Below, in pieces: positions 48,329 through 60,235 of a DNA stretch of 64,000 nucleotides. This DNA comes from Nymphaea colorata. Lineage: Eukaryota > Streptophyta > Magnoliopsida > Nymphaeales > Nymphaeaceae. The stretch's first letter is position 1. Every line of letters starts with the position of its first letter. The stretch is taken from positions 12,348,571 through 12,412,570 of the forward strand of contig NC_045138.2 in the NCBI RefSeq assembly GCF_008831285.2, written 5' to 3'. Made by a program: the position numbers and the translations under genes. The notes under the pieces were generated by a model. That model was given only the letters and a program-made list of their open reading frames with translations, did not search any database and had not been told where the DNA came from.

Positions 48329-49250
48329 CTAACTTGAAGAATACTCTTCCTCTGACATACACTTCTCTCCCTGAAGAGGATTCTCACCAAAATAAGAAAC
48401 ATGTTCCAAGAATGTGACATTTTTGGTAATATAAACACGACCAGTGGTATGATTTAGACATTTATACCTCTTTTGAGTAGGAGAATGCCCAACAAATATT
48501 CCATTAATAGACCTTGGATCAAGTTTTTTAATATTAGGGTTGTGATCATAAATAAAGCAAACACATCCAAAGATACGAGAAGGGAGCTGAAAAGGTTGCC
48601 AATTCCTTGGAAGCATAGAGTGGGGAGTCCTCTCATTTAGCACACGACTAGGCATACGGTTAGTCAAGTATGCACTAGTGAGAACAACATCTCCCCAATA
48701 ATGTTTTGAAAGTTTTCTTTGAAACAAGAGGGCCCTAGTGACATTAAGCAACTGACGATTTTTTCTCTCAGTGACCTCATTTTGATGAGGGGTATAGCTG
48801 CAAGATGTCTCATGAACAATCCCTCTTTTTCGAAGGAAATCCTCAATAGTTTGATACACATACTCATGAGCATTATCAGACCGAAAGGTCTTAACAGAAC
48901 CCCCATATTGGTTCTCCACAAGAAGAATGAAGGTCTCTATGACATGAGACGCTTCGCTACAATCTTTCAACAGGTAAACAAAGGCACTCCTTGAGTAATC
49001 ATCTATGAAAGTTATAAAATACTGAAAACCACAACGGGTATAAATTCTCGAAGGCCCCCCACGTCAAAATGGATGAATGAAAAAACTTCATTAGCAAGAC
49101 TGTTAGAAACAGGGTATGAAGCCCTAACATGTTTAGCAAACTGACATACATCACAAGATATCATAGATATATCCAAACTAAAACATAACTCAAGAAATAA
49201 CTATATCAAAACTCCAAATGGAAGATGTCCAAGGCGTTCATGTCAATACA
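48329..49250 (-). pseudogene. copia integrase (GAG-pre-integrase and DDE core), broken
   Basis: A CX2C-containing integrase N-terminal region is recognisable near 49130-49160 but is interrupted by stops and a frameshift around 49050-49200. The long frame 48329-48970 carries the catalytic core: the second acidic residue in FRSDNAHEY and the third in NEVTERKNRQLL, then WGDVVLTSAYLTNRMPSR and RIFGCVCFIYDH, a well-conserved copia integrase C-terminal region. It would insert the cDNA into the genome. Substitutions at usually invariant positions (NEVTERKNR rather than the common NGVAERKNR) agree with decay. Confidence 0.85.
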
Positions 49251-49388
49251 AAAATAACTGAAGACAATCTTCTCGATTCTTCTTGGTCCTGCTAACCACT
49301 GTTATAAGAGTTGTGGCCACATGAATGGGGAGTCATATAAGCCTTGAGACACCAAACTAACCTCAATTCTCTTTCATATCACCAAGTC

Positions 49389-49700
49389 CTACAAAACACA
49401 GCGACTTGTAGAGAATACGAGTTCACAATTCAACTCCTTTGTAATATTACTGACATATAAAACATTCAAGGGAAGATGAAGAACATGTAAGGCATCATGC
49501 ACTAAAAGTTTGTTAAACAAAGAAAGACTCTCTTTTCCTGCCACAGAGGTAAAGGAACCATCGGCAAGAGAAACACTTTCCTTTCCAAAAGATAGTTTAT
49601 ACTCATGAAAGAGCTTAAGATTGTCGGACATGTGATGGGTGGCACCACTGGCACCACTGTCAACAATCCATTCTCTCATACAAGAATTACTTTTTTACCA
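49389..49700 (-). pseudogene. copia aspartic protease segment
   Basis: The frame 49389-49679 begins EWIVDSGASGATHHMSDN. DSGA is the catalytic aspartate motif of retroviral-type proteases and the following HHM is typical of copia. A stop codon just upstream (about 49680) cuts it off from gag. The C-terminal half (LHVLHLPLNVLYVSNITK) matches the usual copia protease to GAG-pre-integrase transition. The active-site residues survive but the polyprotein context is broken. Confidence 0.85.
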
Positions 49701-49879
49701 GAAATGGCCAGAGCATGGTTTACCTTCACATCATCTAACACTTCAGTCTGACAAACATCAATCTGACTTAGATAAGCACGGAGCTTATGAATTTGTTCAG
49801 CTGAGATAGAGGCTTTCCCTCCACTAGAGTTGGTAGCATCATAAATAGATTTCTTCCCACTAGAAGGTCTCTCTCAACT

Positions 49880-50719
49880 ATTCTTCTTTTCTGGATGGAG
49901 GTCCCAACAAAAATCCACTGTATGACCAGCCTTCTTGCAGTGAGTGCACTTGCGAGGAGGTCGAACAGCTCCTACAGGACCCCGACTAAAAGGGCAAACC
50001 TCTCATTATATGATATGTGATTCTCCTTCTTCCCAGTAATAATGATGCGACTTTGCTCTTCAGCCTCTACATAAGAGTAAACATCTTCAATACTAGGGAG
50101 CTCGTCAGAATTAAGGATTTGACTCCTTATGCCCTCAAAGTCATCATTTAACCCTGCTAAAAATAGGAATACCCTATTCTTCCATTCCTTGGCTAAATGA
50201 CGCACCTGATCTTGGGGACAATCCCAAGTGTCATCAGAATAGTAGTCAAGTTCCTCCCACTTAAATTTCAAGGCTGCATAGAAATCTGCTACTGAGTGTT
50301 CTCCTTGCTGTAAAGAATAGACATCCTTTATCAACTGATACACTCAAAAAAATTTCTTCTTTTGGCCATACATCTGCTCTATAATAACCCACATGTTTCT
50401 CGCAGTCCTCTTACGAAGAATGAGAGGTTGTATCTCAGGGGACACTGAGTTGACAATCCAAGTCTTAACTTGGTTGTCCTCAAGAAACCATGTGTCCAAA
50501 GCAACATTCGTCTCAATCGGTTCAATCTTCCTTTCATTGATATAAGCAATTCTGTATCGACCTGCGATCTCTATGGTGATAGCAGTGGACCATTGAAGGT
50601 AGTTTTCCTTGGTGAGGTGAATGGTAGTAAACTTGAACAGGGACATTTTCCGTTCTAGAGGCCCCAACATCAGTTTGATCGATACTGACAGTAGATGAAG
50701 AAGATTCTGCCATGATCAA
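49880..50719 (-). pseudogene. copia gag (capsid and CCHC nucleocapsid), broken
   Basis: The gag-like region begins near an ATG at about 50713 (MAESSSS...), but the capsid reading continues in another frame (50344-50670, with LTKENYLQWS), so there is a frameshift near the N-terminus. An in-frame TGA at 50344-50346 then separates it from the continuation 49972-50343 (YSLQQGEHSVADFYAALKFK, typical of the gag-polypeptide of LTR copia-type). Downstream, near 49925-49965, the minus strand encodes a CCHC zinc knuckle C-X2-C-X4-H-X4-C, followed by another stop near 49877. Gag would form the virus-like particle and bind the element RNA. It is non-functional here. Confidence 0.85.
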
Positions 50720-50732
50720 GATTCAGCACTAC

Positions 50733-51509
50733 AGTCACCTACGAAAACACACTGCAAACAAAAACAAGAGTAGCAGAGAGGGGCAACTACAAGCACGGTG
50801 TTGTAGGGCGCTGCCACGGTGGAGGTAGGCATAGAGAGACTAAGGTAACAGCTGGTGGGTGCAGAAAGCACAAACGTCACTGAAGGACAGAAGGAGACGT
50901 TGTAGGATGCTGGGCAGGATTGGGCGTCGATGTTGCAGAGTGTTGTTGCAAGAACCAACGTGAAAAATAGCAACAAACACAACTGACGCTGAGGAAAAGA
51001 CGGCGACACGATGAAGCCAACGGTGACGATAGACAGCAAGGGAGGCATCGGGTGAAAGTAGAGGAACATGAAAAGGTGGGCGATGGTGGATGCTGAGCAA
51101 TTGCTTCCCACGCACAATCGCAGAGAAGAGGCGTTCGTGGTAGGAAGTCCAGAGCCAAAGCAGCGTCGGGCGTACCTGAACTCATGGCGGCAGAGCATCA
51201 GGTGAAGCAGGCAACGACTGGCGATGCAGGTAGCGGGCGAAGGCAGAGCTCCACGGGATGGCAGCAGAATGAAGGAGCAGGGTTGGGGGTCGACCGCATC
51301 GGGCGATACAAGCAGCGGGGTCGATGACGTTGGGTGATATGCGTCGGGCGATTCAAGTAGCGGGAGGACGCCAAAACTTCACGGCGGCAAGCAGGGCCGG
51401 GCGACAGGAAATACTCACTCAAACAGTAAGAAGGGATATCCAATCCAATCTAAACAGTGAGAACACGAACGTTCCCAACACGAGCACAGTAGAGAAATCA
51501 GAACCAACT
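50733..51509 (-). other. Long GC-rich leader between PBS and gag of the copia element
   Basis: About 780 nt lie between the primer-binding site and the gag start, clearly richer in G and C than the rest of the window. It contains a degenerate repeat related to GGGCGATACAAGCAGCGGG (51296-51319, 51341-51364 and a weaker copy at 51219-51236). Overlapping open frames on the minus strand (50716-51198, 50840-51115, 51198-51443) have low-complexity, non-domain-like content. They may be leader ORFs or chance consequences of GC content. Confidence 0.55.
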
Positions 51510-51523
51510 TGGCTCTAATACCA
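51510..51523 (-). other. Primer-binding site of the copia element
   Basis: Read on the minus strand, the bases directly inside the 5' LTR are TGGTATTAGAGCCA. This is close to the TGGTATCAGAGC primer-binding site complementary to the 3' end of initiator methionine tRNA that many plant copia elements use. It abuts the LTR with no spacer. Confidence 0.85.
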
Positions 51524-51770
51524 TGTAGAAATAAAGATAAAGAAATGAACACGATGTAACGTGGAAAACTCCTCAACGAGAAGGAAAAAAAACACAGGTG
51601 AGGAGGACTTGTGCCCACTAGCAACCAGACACGCTCTCTCTCTCTCTCTTAAAATTTCATTCACACAACGAAATTAGGGTTTACACAGGTTAAGTAGGGC
51701 CATAACAACACACAGGATCAGGTCCAGATCCAGACCCGGATATGTGACCCAAATACAACATATGTCAACA
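51524..51770 (-). repeat. 5' LTR of the copia element (element orientation)
   Basis: This 247-bp direct repeat is bounded by TG...CA and is recognisably the same sequence as 46120-46348. It is longer than its partner mainly because of an expanded CT run (about 51631-51648) and small indels near 51700. It is followed directly by TACTT, the right half of the target-site duplication. Confidence 0.92.
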
Positions 51771-51775
51771 TACTT

Positions 51776-54700
51776 TAAACACTAAACCATGTAGCCTCAT
51801 GCATGGTTTGAACCTACTTAGAAATGAACCAGGTTGGACCTAGTTGGGTTTGGTTAAACTAGAACTAAACCCCCTCGACCTAAGCCTAGCCTACCTTGTG
51901 TCTAAATCGAGATCAAGCCGAGGTCTAACATGTTTTGACTAAGTTTGGACCCACCTACCCCACATCAAGCTAGACTCAGGGTCCATGCCCAATCCAGATC
52001 TTTTATCCAAGCCTCAAACTAGAGTTCAAACCTGTGATCCGCATATGCAGATCTAGATTCCTCATTTTAATTCTTAGGTCTCAATCTCATATCACGATCC
52101 AAACTCATTCTATCATATCCATATCTAAATTGTAGAATTCTCTTTAAATTTGGTTCCTTATCTGGGTCCCAATATCAAATCCGATATGTGATCCATATGC
52201 ATTGCATTTATGTGCATAATATTCATTAAATGTGCATTCAATTTATCATTATGTGTCAGATGTTAGTGTATACAAATAAAATGGACTATGCAGAATTCTG
52301 TATTTAGCAAACTGGTATACATATATTTGAAATCAATGCTCATACGAAACCAGAATGAATATTTTTTTGTTTGACATACATAGTATATGGTTTGATGTGC
52401 ACTTTCTCTCCATTATGTCTGTATCAAATTCTCACTCCATGCAACATGTCAGCATGAAAAATTATTATGAATCCTTCATAACATTGTTAAAGATCAATAT
52501 TGTTCGGCTGATTGAATTTTTATCAAGATTTGGCTTTGGAGTGAGCAAAATACCATAAAAATACAAGTCTTAGCGTAGGTTTTCCATGCCACATGAGGGA
52601 AACATGAATTTCAATGCCACGAATTTAGTCATATTGATGAGGCAGAAAAAGTCAACCTCTTAAGGCCTCTCCAAAAGGGGCACAACCCTCTTTTTCTCTA
52701 GACACCACCTTAGAGCTTATAATTCCCGGCTAAATACAAAGTTTCTAGAAAGTGCAAGACCAGTACTCAGGTTGGCTCACAAGAAAAATTAAATTTTTGT
52801 TTTAGGTTTTCTAGGTTTGCATCTGGACTTAATCTAAGTCACAACAGTTTGTAATCAAGTCACTAATAAAGGCCAAAGGGAGCCAGTTGGGGTTGTGATC
52901 AGATCTAGTGGCAGGAGGTAAAAGTGAGGTAAGTTTCTTCTTCCTTCTTCTTTTCCTTTTTTGGCAATATAGTTCTTCGCTTTCCTTGGTTTCTTAGATA
53001 GAAAGCTCGAGGCTTTTCTTTTTGGTTTAGCATGTTTTTGTTAGTTTATTTCTGTTTTAGTGCCTAGGTTAGTTTAATTCAGCCATTCATGCTGCAGGTT
53101 AGCTATTTCCTGCTTTCTAGATAGATTTAATTAAAACATCTGTTAGGCTAGGGGACGTGGGCCAGGTAACCTGCTCCTATCCTTTTCTTGTTTCTTTAAT
53201 ATTGTAATTCATATGTGGTTGCGTTAGGAATTAATGCATATTATCATACTGTTTGCTTTCTTATTTAATCATAGTATGTTAGGATCATGCATATGCATTT
53301 ATGTTTTCAAATTATACTCTTAGAACTAGGAATATGTAGTAGCTACAGTTGATTGATTACTAATATGCACAGCTCGACCTAGGCTCTTCGTGCACTCACT
53401 TCAAAGCATAGTTTTCAAATGCACGTATTCTAAACATCTAAACCATTTCAAAATAGTTTTCTAAAACCCTAGGTTCAAGCGTGGTGGAAACCTGACTTAG
53501 GACCAAACATGGTCTGATTCTTCTCAGGCCTAGCTCAAACTAGTCCTACAACCCACTACAGCCTGACCTAGATCAACCTAAGAGCCTAACCCAAACCTAG
53601 TCCAGTCAACCACCAGCGAATTCACTCAATGCTCTGACCCAAACGTTGAGCCTACTTTTAAACATAATTAGAATTGGTTTTAATTTAGTTTAAACTTAGA
53701 ACCTAGTCAAAACGTCTCTGTTTTCACCAAACCTTACCCCTTGGTCAAATGAGAGCTCATGTTGACCAAACGCTCATTTAAAATCAAGAGTGAACCTAGT
53801 CCCACCATGGTTGAGCCCTAGCTAGGTCTATTCCAAGGCCCAATGCATCTGAGCGCCTATTGAATCAATGTGAATTGGATCGAACCTCGATTCTTGGATA
53901 AACAAAGTTGAGCTTGGAATTTGAATCTGGATCTAATCCTAAACTGGATATAGATTTTGGATCAAACCCTAAACTCTGAACTAAAGCTTTGAGCTTGGAT
54001 CATGGATCTCACAATTGGATCAATAGGTTTTGGATCTTAGATTTACACTCAAACTCTCTAAGTTTCAAATTGAATCTAGATCAACCGAGTTCAAACTTGG
54101 ATTATGAATCATGACATTGAATCTTAATATTGGATTTCAGATTTTGGGTTTGTTTCTTAAAGTGATCGAATTTCATACTTTTAGATCTTTTAAGCCCACA
54201 TCCTAAAACCCCAGAAACCGGCTCTTGCCTATGCATAAACTCAATTTTGTTTGCATCATTTTAAGATCTAGGTTTCATTTGCATGGATCAATGATGATCA
54301 GAACATGAGCTAATTCCATCAATCATATTATTAATTCATGTAACTGCAAAGTCTGAAAGACCCACCTAGATTTCAAAATTGCAAGATTTTCCAAAACCTA
54401 GGCATAATTGTTTCGATTTAGTAGGTTATGACGATGATCAAAACTTATATTCAAGTCATCAACTTAGTCATTGGTCTGATTACTCTTGGTGAAAGCACCA
54501 GCTGTCAGACCTCGTACCAACAGGATGGGTCTCATCTTCTGGATTCCCACACAAGGAGAATAGAGGTGAGTACAAATTTTTATTTCTGAAAATGAATGAT
54601 CATATGCAAAGTTGAATATTTTAGCAAGTAATCAACTCCCAACATAAATTGTTGATGCATTTTTATCAAGCTTTAGAAAACATAATATATTAAATTCAAG

Positions 54701-56251
54701 ATTTTTTCAAAATATTTATAAATTGGATTGCATCGTGACACTCATACATTTCACTAGATAGAGTGGTGCCATTTGCCCTTCCACTGTTAATTAATAGTAG
54801 CTTCTCATAATGTGGAGAGTATACTCACATAAATGCATGCATGTGAAGAAGAGATACCTTAACAGTAATGACTATGAGTATGGTGATTTAAATAACTGTG
54901 TAACATCTTAATAGAAACATAATAGGGAGATCAACATATAGAAGAAGACAAAATGTACATATTAATTTTATATCAAGAGACAACAAAACTAAATACCATG
55001 TAAGAATGTGATAGCTTGGCCGATCTGGTTCCTCTTTAATTCATGTTACTCTAACATTGAAGAGAGCCAAAGCAAAATCAAGAAAGTTCCTCCATTCAAG
55101 GAACTAGGCTCTTGGAGATTGTCCCACCTCATATGTGGTAATGCAGTAACAATAGGAAACTGAATTAGATTCTACAATGCAAAGGCAGAAAGGGCTCTTC
55201 TTTCTCAGTGAGCTGATTTGTCAAATATATCTTATTTTCACAATTTACTTTTCTCTTTCCCATTACCATCCATTCTTTCCTACCCTTGTGTTTAGAAGGA
55301 TCTATGCAGCTCATTCATGTTTTCTCAAACACAACTACAAAATTAGAAAACAAAAATGAGGAAAAGGAGTCTATCTAACTTATAAATTGTTGCATTCTTA
55401 ATATTCCTATTTTGAGTAGCCATGGAGCAGTGTACACTATGTTCTTTCACTAACATTTCACTTAAATTTTGACCCCTATATGAACTTCTTTTGTCAAATT
55501 AGTGAGGTTGCTTTCCTTCAGATTACATTAATGTAAATGAATTGCCCAAATGAACTAAATGCACACCATAAGGACAGGGGAGACAATATTATAATGGTGC
55601 CTTTTGGAAGCAAATGACGACTATTGTAAAGATGTAAGAAGTGTACTCTTGTCAAAGAAGCTTGCAGAAAGTATATATGATATGTGAATATGACATTTTC
55701 AGTTTTTCCACTTATTGAAGTCCAATGCTTCCGTAGAAGGATCTGAAGGACACTTGCACCAATGTCAACACAAAAAAATATCCCCTCACTAAAATGCTAG
55801 AGGATAGATATGCTAAAAGCTAAAACAAATAGTTAAAAGCAACATTACACAACATCAAAGCAAATGATTTTTTAATAATAGGGGATTGTAATCTATCAAC
55901 TAAGTGAAGACCATTTTCAAAAAACTTCATTTCTCACTAAACCAACTTCAAATGTAATCCTATTAACTATTTAAATGATACAGAGGTATAAATGATGCTA
56001 ACATACAATACAAAAACATAAGCAATGTAATAAATAACACCCAAATGCAATATCAAATGCTTAAATCAGCAATCCAAATCCAAAGAATAATAAAAGCAAG
56101 AGTCTCTTATTAATTGTATTATGACCAATGAATACAAGCACTGATGTTGACATCAGACTAGCAAAGATAACCCACTACTGTATAAAATGAAGAAATAGAA
56201 TGACACTTAAAGGAGATGTATGGGTTGAACGAGAAAAATAGAGTGCAAGAA

Positions 56252-56282
<31 letters not shown>

Positions 56283-56886
56283 GTGTGTGTCGAGAGAGAG
56301 AGAGAGAGGGAGAGAGGAATATCAAGAGAGATGTAGTTATGAAGCACGATTTTTGAAGGAGAGACGACAGAGAGAAGGGTTTCACCGAATGAGTTGTAGA
56401 AGATATGTGAAAGCTTCAGATATTTTGTTTCCCAAAAAAGATGAGATGTTTTTGCTGCAAGAGAAACTAATGCTACAACTTTTGTACTGGCATTGTGGTT
56501 CGAGATTTTTGGTGCTAGGTATAGAAGGGCAAAGTGTTCATACTGAAGGGTTTAAGATAAACCCAGCTCTGGCACTATGTGAGGCAGCTCCACTGGTGCA
56601 CTCTCTTCAAGATGGCAGAATTGTTCACAAACAACTGTTTTTCTTTTCTCGCATGCAGAGCTAATCTCAAAATAGCACCACTGCTGACCTATTTTCTTGT
56701 AATGTATATAGCTTTTTTTCTTGTACATCCTTTTTGTCTCTAGATTCTAGATATCATTACTTATTTTTTATTTTTTTGTTGATGTTGTGCATCCCAATTT
56801 TAGCAGCTGCTTTCATTGGAAACTTCCAAGATGGAACTCCACTAAAGAAGCTCCTCATTGGCGATAAGAAAAAAATTGAAATTGAA
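51776..56886. other. Right flank of the copia insertion: unassigned repeat-like DNA
   Basis: From 51.8 to 54.5 kb the sequence is unusually monotonous, made of variants of GGTTTGGATC, CTAGGTCTAA and TTGAGCTTGGA with no long frames. This is typical of the non-coding part of large, old LTR elements, but no LTR or coding domain was identified. From 54.5 to 56.9 kb nothing recognisable is seen except the compound microsatellite and a 127-codon frame (56281-56664) with no motif. Confidence 0.4.
56251..56320. repeat. Compound (AT)n-(GT)n-(GA)n microsatellite
   Basis: AT passes into GT and then GA. The run forms the start of an otherwise unassigned plus-strand frame (56281-56664). Confidence 0.9.
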
Positions 56887-56889
56887 GTG

Positions 56890-59532
56890 CACTATAAAAA
56901 ACCAGTTTTTAACTAACGCTTGAATATTATAATAAAAATACCAAAATCATCAATAAATGTTTTACTGACGTTACGTTTGACGTAAAAGCATGCGTCAAAG
57001 AAGATGTCATTGCTGAAACCTTTACTAACATTTTGCCGCACAATTGTAAATATTGATAATTACTTACATTGACTGTGTCAAAAATCATATCAAATGGTAT
57101 AAACCACAAGTCTGTACTGATGCAGACAATCATAAGTAACTTCATCTTATCTTGGCATAATGAATTGCATTTGAAAATCTGCTTGTATTGACGAATTCAC
57201 ATCGTCTAGTGTTCAATATAATTAGTAATTCATTGCTTTTTTGCTGATGATATGCTTGCATCAGTAAATATGAACTTATACTTATTATATGTTTGCATGA
57301 GTAGATCTTATTTTTTTATGTTTGAAGACATCAACGAATGTTCATTTTAATTTTTTAGTATTATGTTGTACATTACATATTTTCAAATTTGGATACATAC
57401 AAAATAATATAAACATAATAACTATTTACATTTATACAATGGTAGACGTGATGCACAAGTTCTTCTACGCCTATATCCTTTGATTGGATCGGATATATTT
57501 TCCAATGTGCCCATATCCTTTGATTGCATTGAACTTGTTTATCTCAATGTTTGCTTGAACATGTTATGCATACTTCAACCTCTCACGAGACTGGCGAATA
57601 GATACATATGCATGTCAACTGACAATAGTGAAACAGATGTACACCAATTTGGTGGTTAGAAAATCAAAAGGGAAAAGCATTGGGAAATGTTATGGTAGTC
57701 CAAGAACAACTTTATAGTTATATTAGGTCAATCCAGTTTCTACCTTAACGTTACCCTTCAGCTAGCATTAACATCCTGCGTATGAAGAAATGAGTTGCAT
57801 AAGTAACATGATAATAAGTTCATTCACAAAATGTTCATAGCATGATCAATTGCCCTCGCGAAAGCCACCTATTATGAAACTAAAATTTGAAAGTAAAATG
57901 AAGTCCAACTTAAAAGAAAAAATAACGTACACAACAATGCAAGAGTTCATTCCTAATCAAGTAGGTGTTCAGCACCGTCAACGGTATTAAGACAGTAAAA
58001 TAGTGAAAGGCACTACAAGAGTGCACACATCAAATTTATGATGTACTTGATAGTTTATTTTCATATTTCAGTTTTCATAATAAAACATCCAAAAAAGAAG
58101 TACCTAGTGCACATTAGTCGAGTCTAGGGGTAGCCATTGAAATTAAAATATGCCATAAAACTATATTTAGTAGAATAACAAATTAAATCATGCAAACATT
58201 GTATGAGTTAACTAAATGAACCCGACGTTGTGGCATCCAAATTTTGCTATAGTTGAGACTTCAAAATCTTCATCTCTTCACCTGTCTCCATGTTTTTACC
58301 TTTTAGAAAAATACTTTGTTTGTCGGTTGTTCATTTAGTTGGAGAAGCTTAGCCCTTCAAAAAAATTCTGTATATAAGTAGCAATGAATAAAAGATTTGC
58401 AATGTTTGAATAGTTCTGATTTTGACTTGATCAAGTGACAAAGAAAATTTCAGCGCATGATGCTTCATCTTCAAACTATAAACGATAGTTGTTGTTACAA
58501 ACATATCATTTGTTTAACATATAAAGCAATGAGCGTGTATCATGGATAACTTATTGTGCGGGCCTTAAATAGGTGAAGCCCTCAATACCAGTAGTGGTTG
58601 GTATTTCTCACGTGTATGCAATTCAGTATTTATTTCGTTGATTTTTTGTTAAAACCAAATATTCCTAATGTCGATTTTTGTTGTTTTAAAGATGAACAAT
58701 ACATATATGCAAGTGAATCAATCTTTTATAATATAAAAAACAATACCTTGGACTTCAGTTCTGCAAAAATAGCTCATGATGGATTGGGATTGATCATTTG
58801 GAATGTCATAAGAATAGTAAGCTCCATCCAAGTCATCACTATGAATCTTCTTATACAACTGTCTCAGATAATATCCTCAATTTCAAAAGCGACACCAATA
58901 TTCTTTCAATGCCACACCTTCACGTGGCCCTTTTTCTCTTTTGGGATTTTGAACTTCTCTTACAATGAACAATGAACAAGCCACATGGGGTTGATGGTAG
59001 GCAGACAGATAAAAATGACGAGGGATTGCGGTGGCATCAGGTTGACGGGAGGTGGATAGAGGAGAAAGGCAGAGGGAAAAGGGGAATTGGGTGAAAGAAG
59101 GGATGGGAAAAGAGGGAGGAAGGGCGGGATAAAGGAAAACTTTCGCTGCCGCATGAAAAACATCAGATATAATATTAGTGATGTGATTAAAAAAAACTTG
59201 GTATCAAAAGATTTTCACTGACATGTGCCCAAAACATCATTGTTCAAAAAAGCCAATCTTGTGGGTTTTTTTGTGACATAAAGGGGCACGTCAGTAAAGT
59301 ATGGAAAACTACTGGCACACTGTTGAACGTCAGTATGTATGCTTTCAATTTTGCGTCAGAATATACTAAATTTTTACTGACGTCCGCATCATCAAAACTT
59401 GATGGGTACTGACATTTGACATACGCCAGAATGTCCATTTTATCTGACGAGCTGCACTTATCTTTAGTATAGTGAAACTTTTACTAACGATTTCCTATCT
59501 TAGCATCAGCAAAAAAGAGGTTTTTTGTGGTG
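56890..59532. mobile_element. Non-autonomous CACTA (CMC) DNA transposon
   Basis: The left end is CACTATAAAAAACCAG and the right end (reverse complement) CACCACAAAAAACCTC, matching at 12 of 16 positions. Both are flanked by GTG (56887-56889 and 59533-59535), the 3-bp target duplication expected of CACTA elements. Both subterminal regions carry multiple copies of a TTTACTGACG-like motif in either orientation (for example near 56962, 59290, 59330, 59368 and 59480), which is the usual transposase-binding architecture. No TNP1/TNP2-like transposase is recognisable in its 2.6 kb. Confidence 0.75.
58598..58975 (+). other. Unassigned 125-codon open frame inside the CACTA element
   Basis: A 125-residue frame lies in the interior of the CACTA element. 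It is the longest frame there but has no motif I recognise (it includes KPNIPNVDFCCFKDEQYIYA). It could be remnant transposase or captured sequence, or chance in AT-rich DNA. Confidence 0.2.
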
Positions 59533-59794
59533 GTGGCTGAAAAGAGCTTAGCACTTTACTTTCCCAACGACTACATAGCACATTTGGAAATTCAAGAAAA
59601 ACATCGTTCATGATTTGGACAGCTTTGCTGGCAGAGATTGCACTTTAAACTGATGTAAATAACTTAGTCAGTGGCACTCTCCTTGGAGTTCGTGAACAAC
59701 ATTCTTAATTGGATGAGAACCTGAGTCAGACCGATACCTGGCTACCATTCAATAAAGTTTATTTCATTGTTCAAGTGGCCATCCACGATAGGTA

Positions 59795-60235
59795 GGGATT
59801 TCTATACATCTGATTTGGATTAGATATCCAATTAACTGTTTAAAAATAAACAAAATGGATATGAAAAAATTTTAATATCTGATTAAGAAATTGGATTGGG
59901 TTCGGATTTAAGAAATGACATGTGATTGGATTTGGATTGAATTTGAATATACAAAATATATGATTGGATTCGAATTAAGATCAGATTTAGTTTTAAATAA
60001 ATAACCTATATCGAATGCTCTTATATTTTGAAAATCGGCCAAATTCAGATTCACATTGGATATAAATGTCATAATCAGATTCTGATCAGATTTGGATTGT
60101 GAAATGGGATTTTGGATTCAGATATAGATTCAGATATGACCTTTCTTTGTATGTATTTGCATTGAATATGTGAATATTCAAAAAATCCGATACAGTTAAG
60201 AGCTATCTGTTTCAAATGCAATCCGTTCACATCTC
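59795..60235. repeat. AT-rich dispersed repeat, second copy
   Basis: Begins TAGGGATTTC and ends CACATCTC. It is filled with GGATTTGGATT, TCAGATTC and ATCTGAT variants like 7685-8110, but in the opposite word orientation (GGATTTGG rather than CCAAATCC). No protein-like frame. Confidence 0.45.

Larger units (their letters stand above)
46120..51770 (-). mobile_element. Ty1/copia LTR retrotransposon, structurally complete, coding-dead
   Basis: This 5651-bp element lies on the minus strand and is flanked by a perfect 5-bp target-site duplication TACTT (46115-46119 and 51771-51775). It has two LTRs starting TG and ending CA, a primer-binding site complementary to initiator tRNA-Met beside the 5' LTR, and a polypurine tract beside the 3' LTR. 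Domain order along the minus strand is gag, CCHC knuckle, aspartic protease, integrase, reverse transcriptase, RNase H; integrase before RT defines Ty1/copia. In-frame stops and frameshifts interrupt the polyprotein, so it cannot move by itself. The two LTRs differ at roughly 20 positions plus small indels by eye, which argues for an old insertion. Confidence 0.95.

Noticed and set aside
56281-56664. 127-codon plus frame starting in a GA microsatellite
   Set aside because: The N-terminus is repeat-derived and no motif is present in the rest, so there is not enough to call a gene.
58012-58024. CACTACAAGAGTG as another CACTA terminus
   Set aside because: It lies inside the TSD-supported element at 56890-59532 and lacks adjacent ACTGACG motif clusters; likely coincidence.
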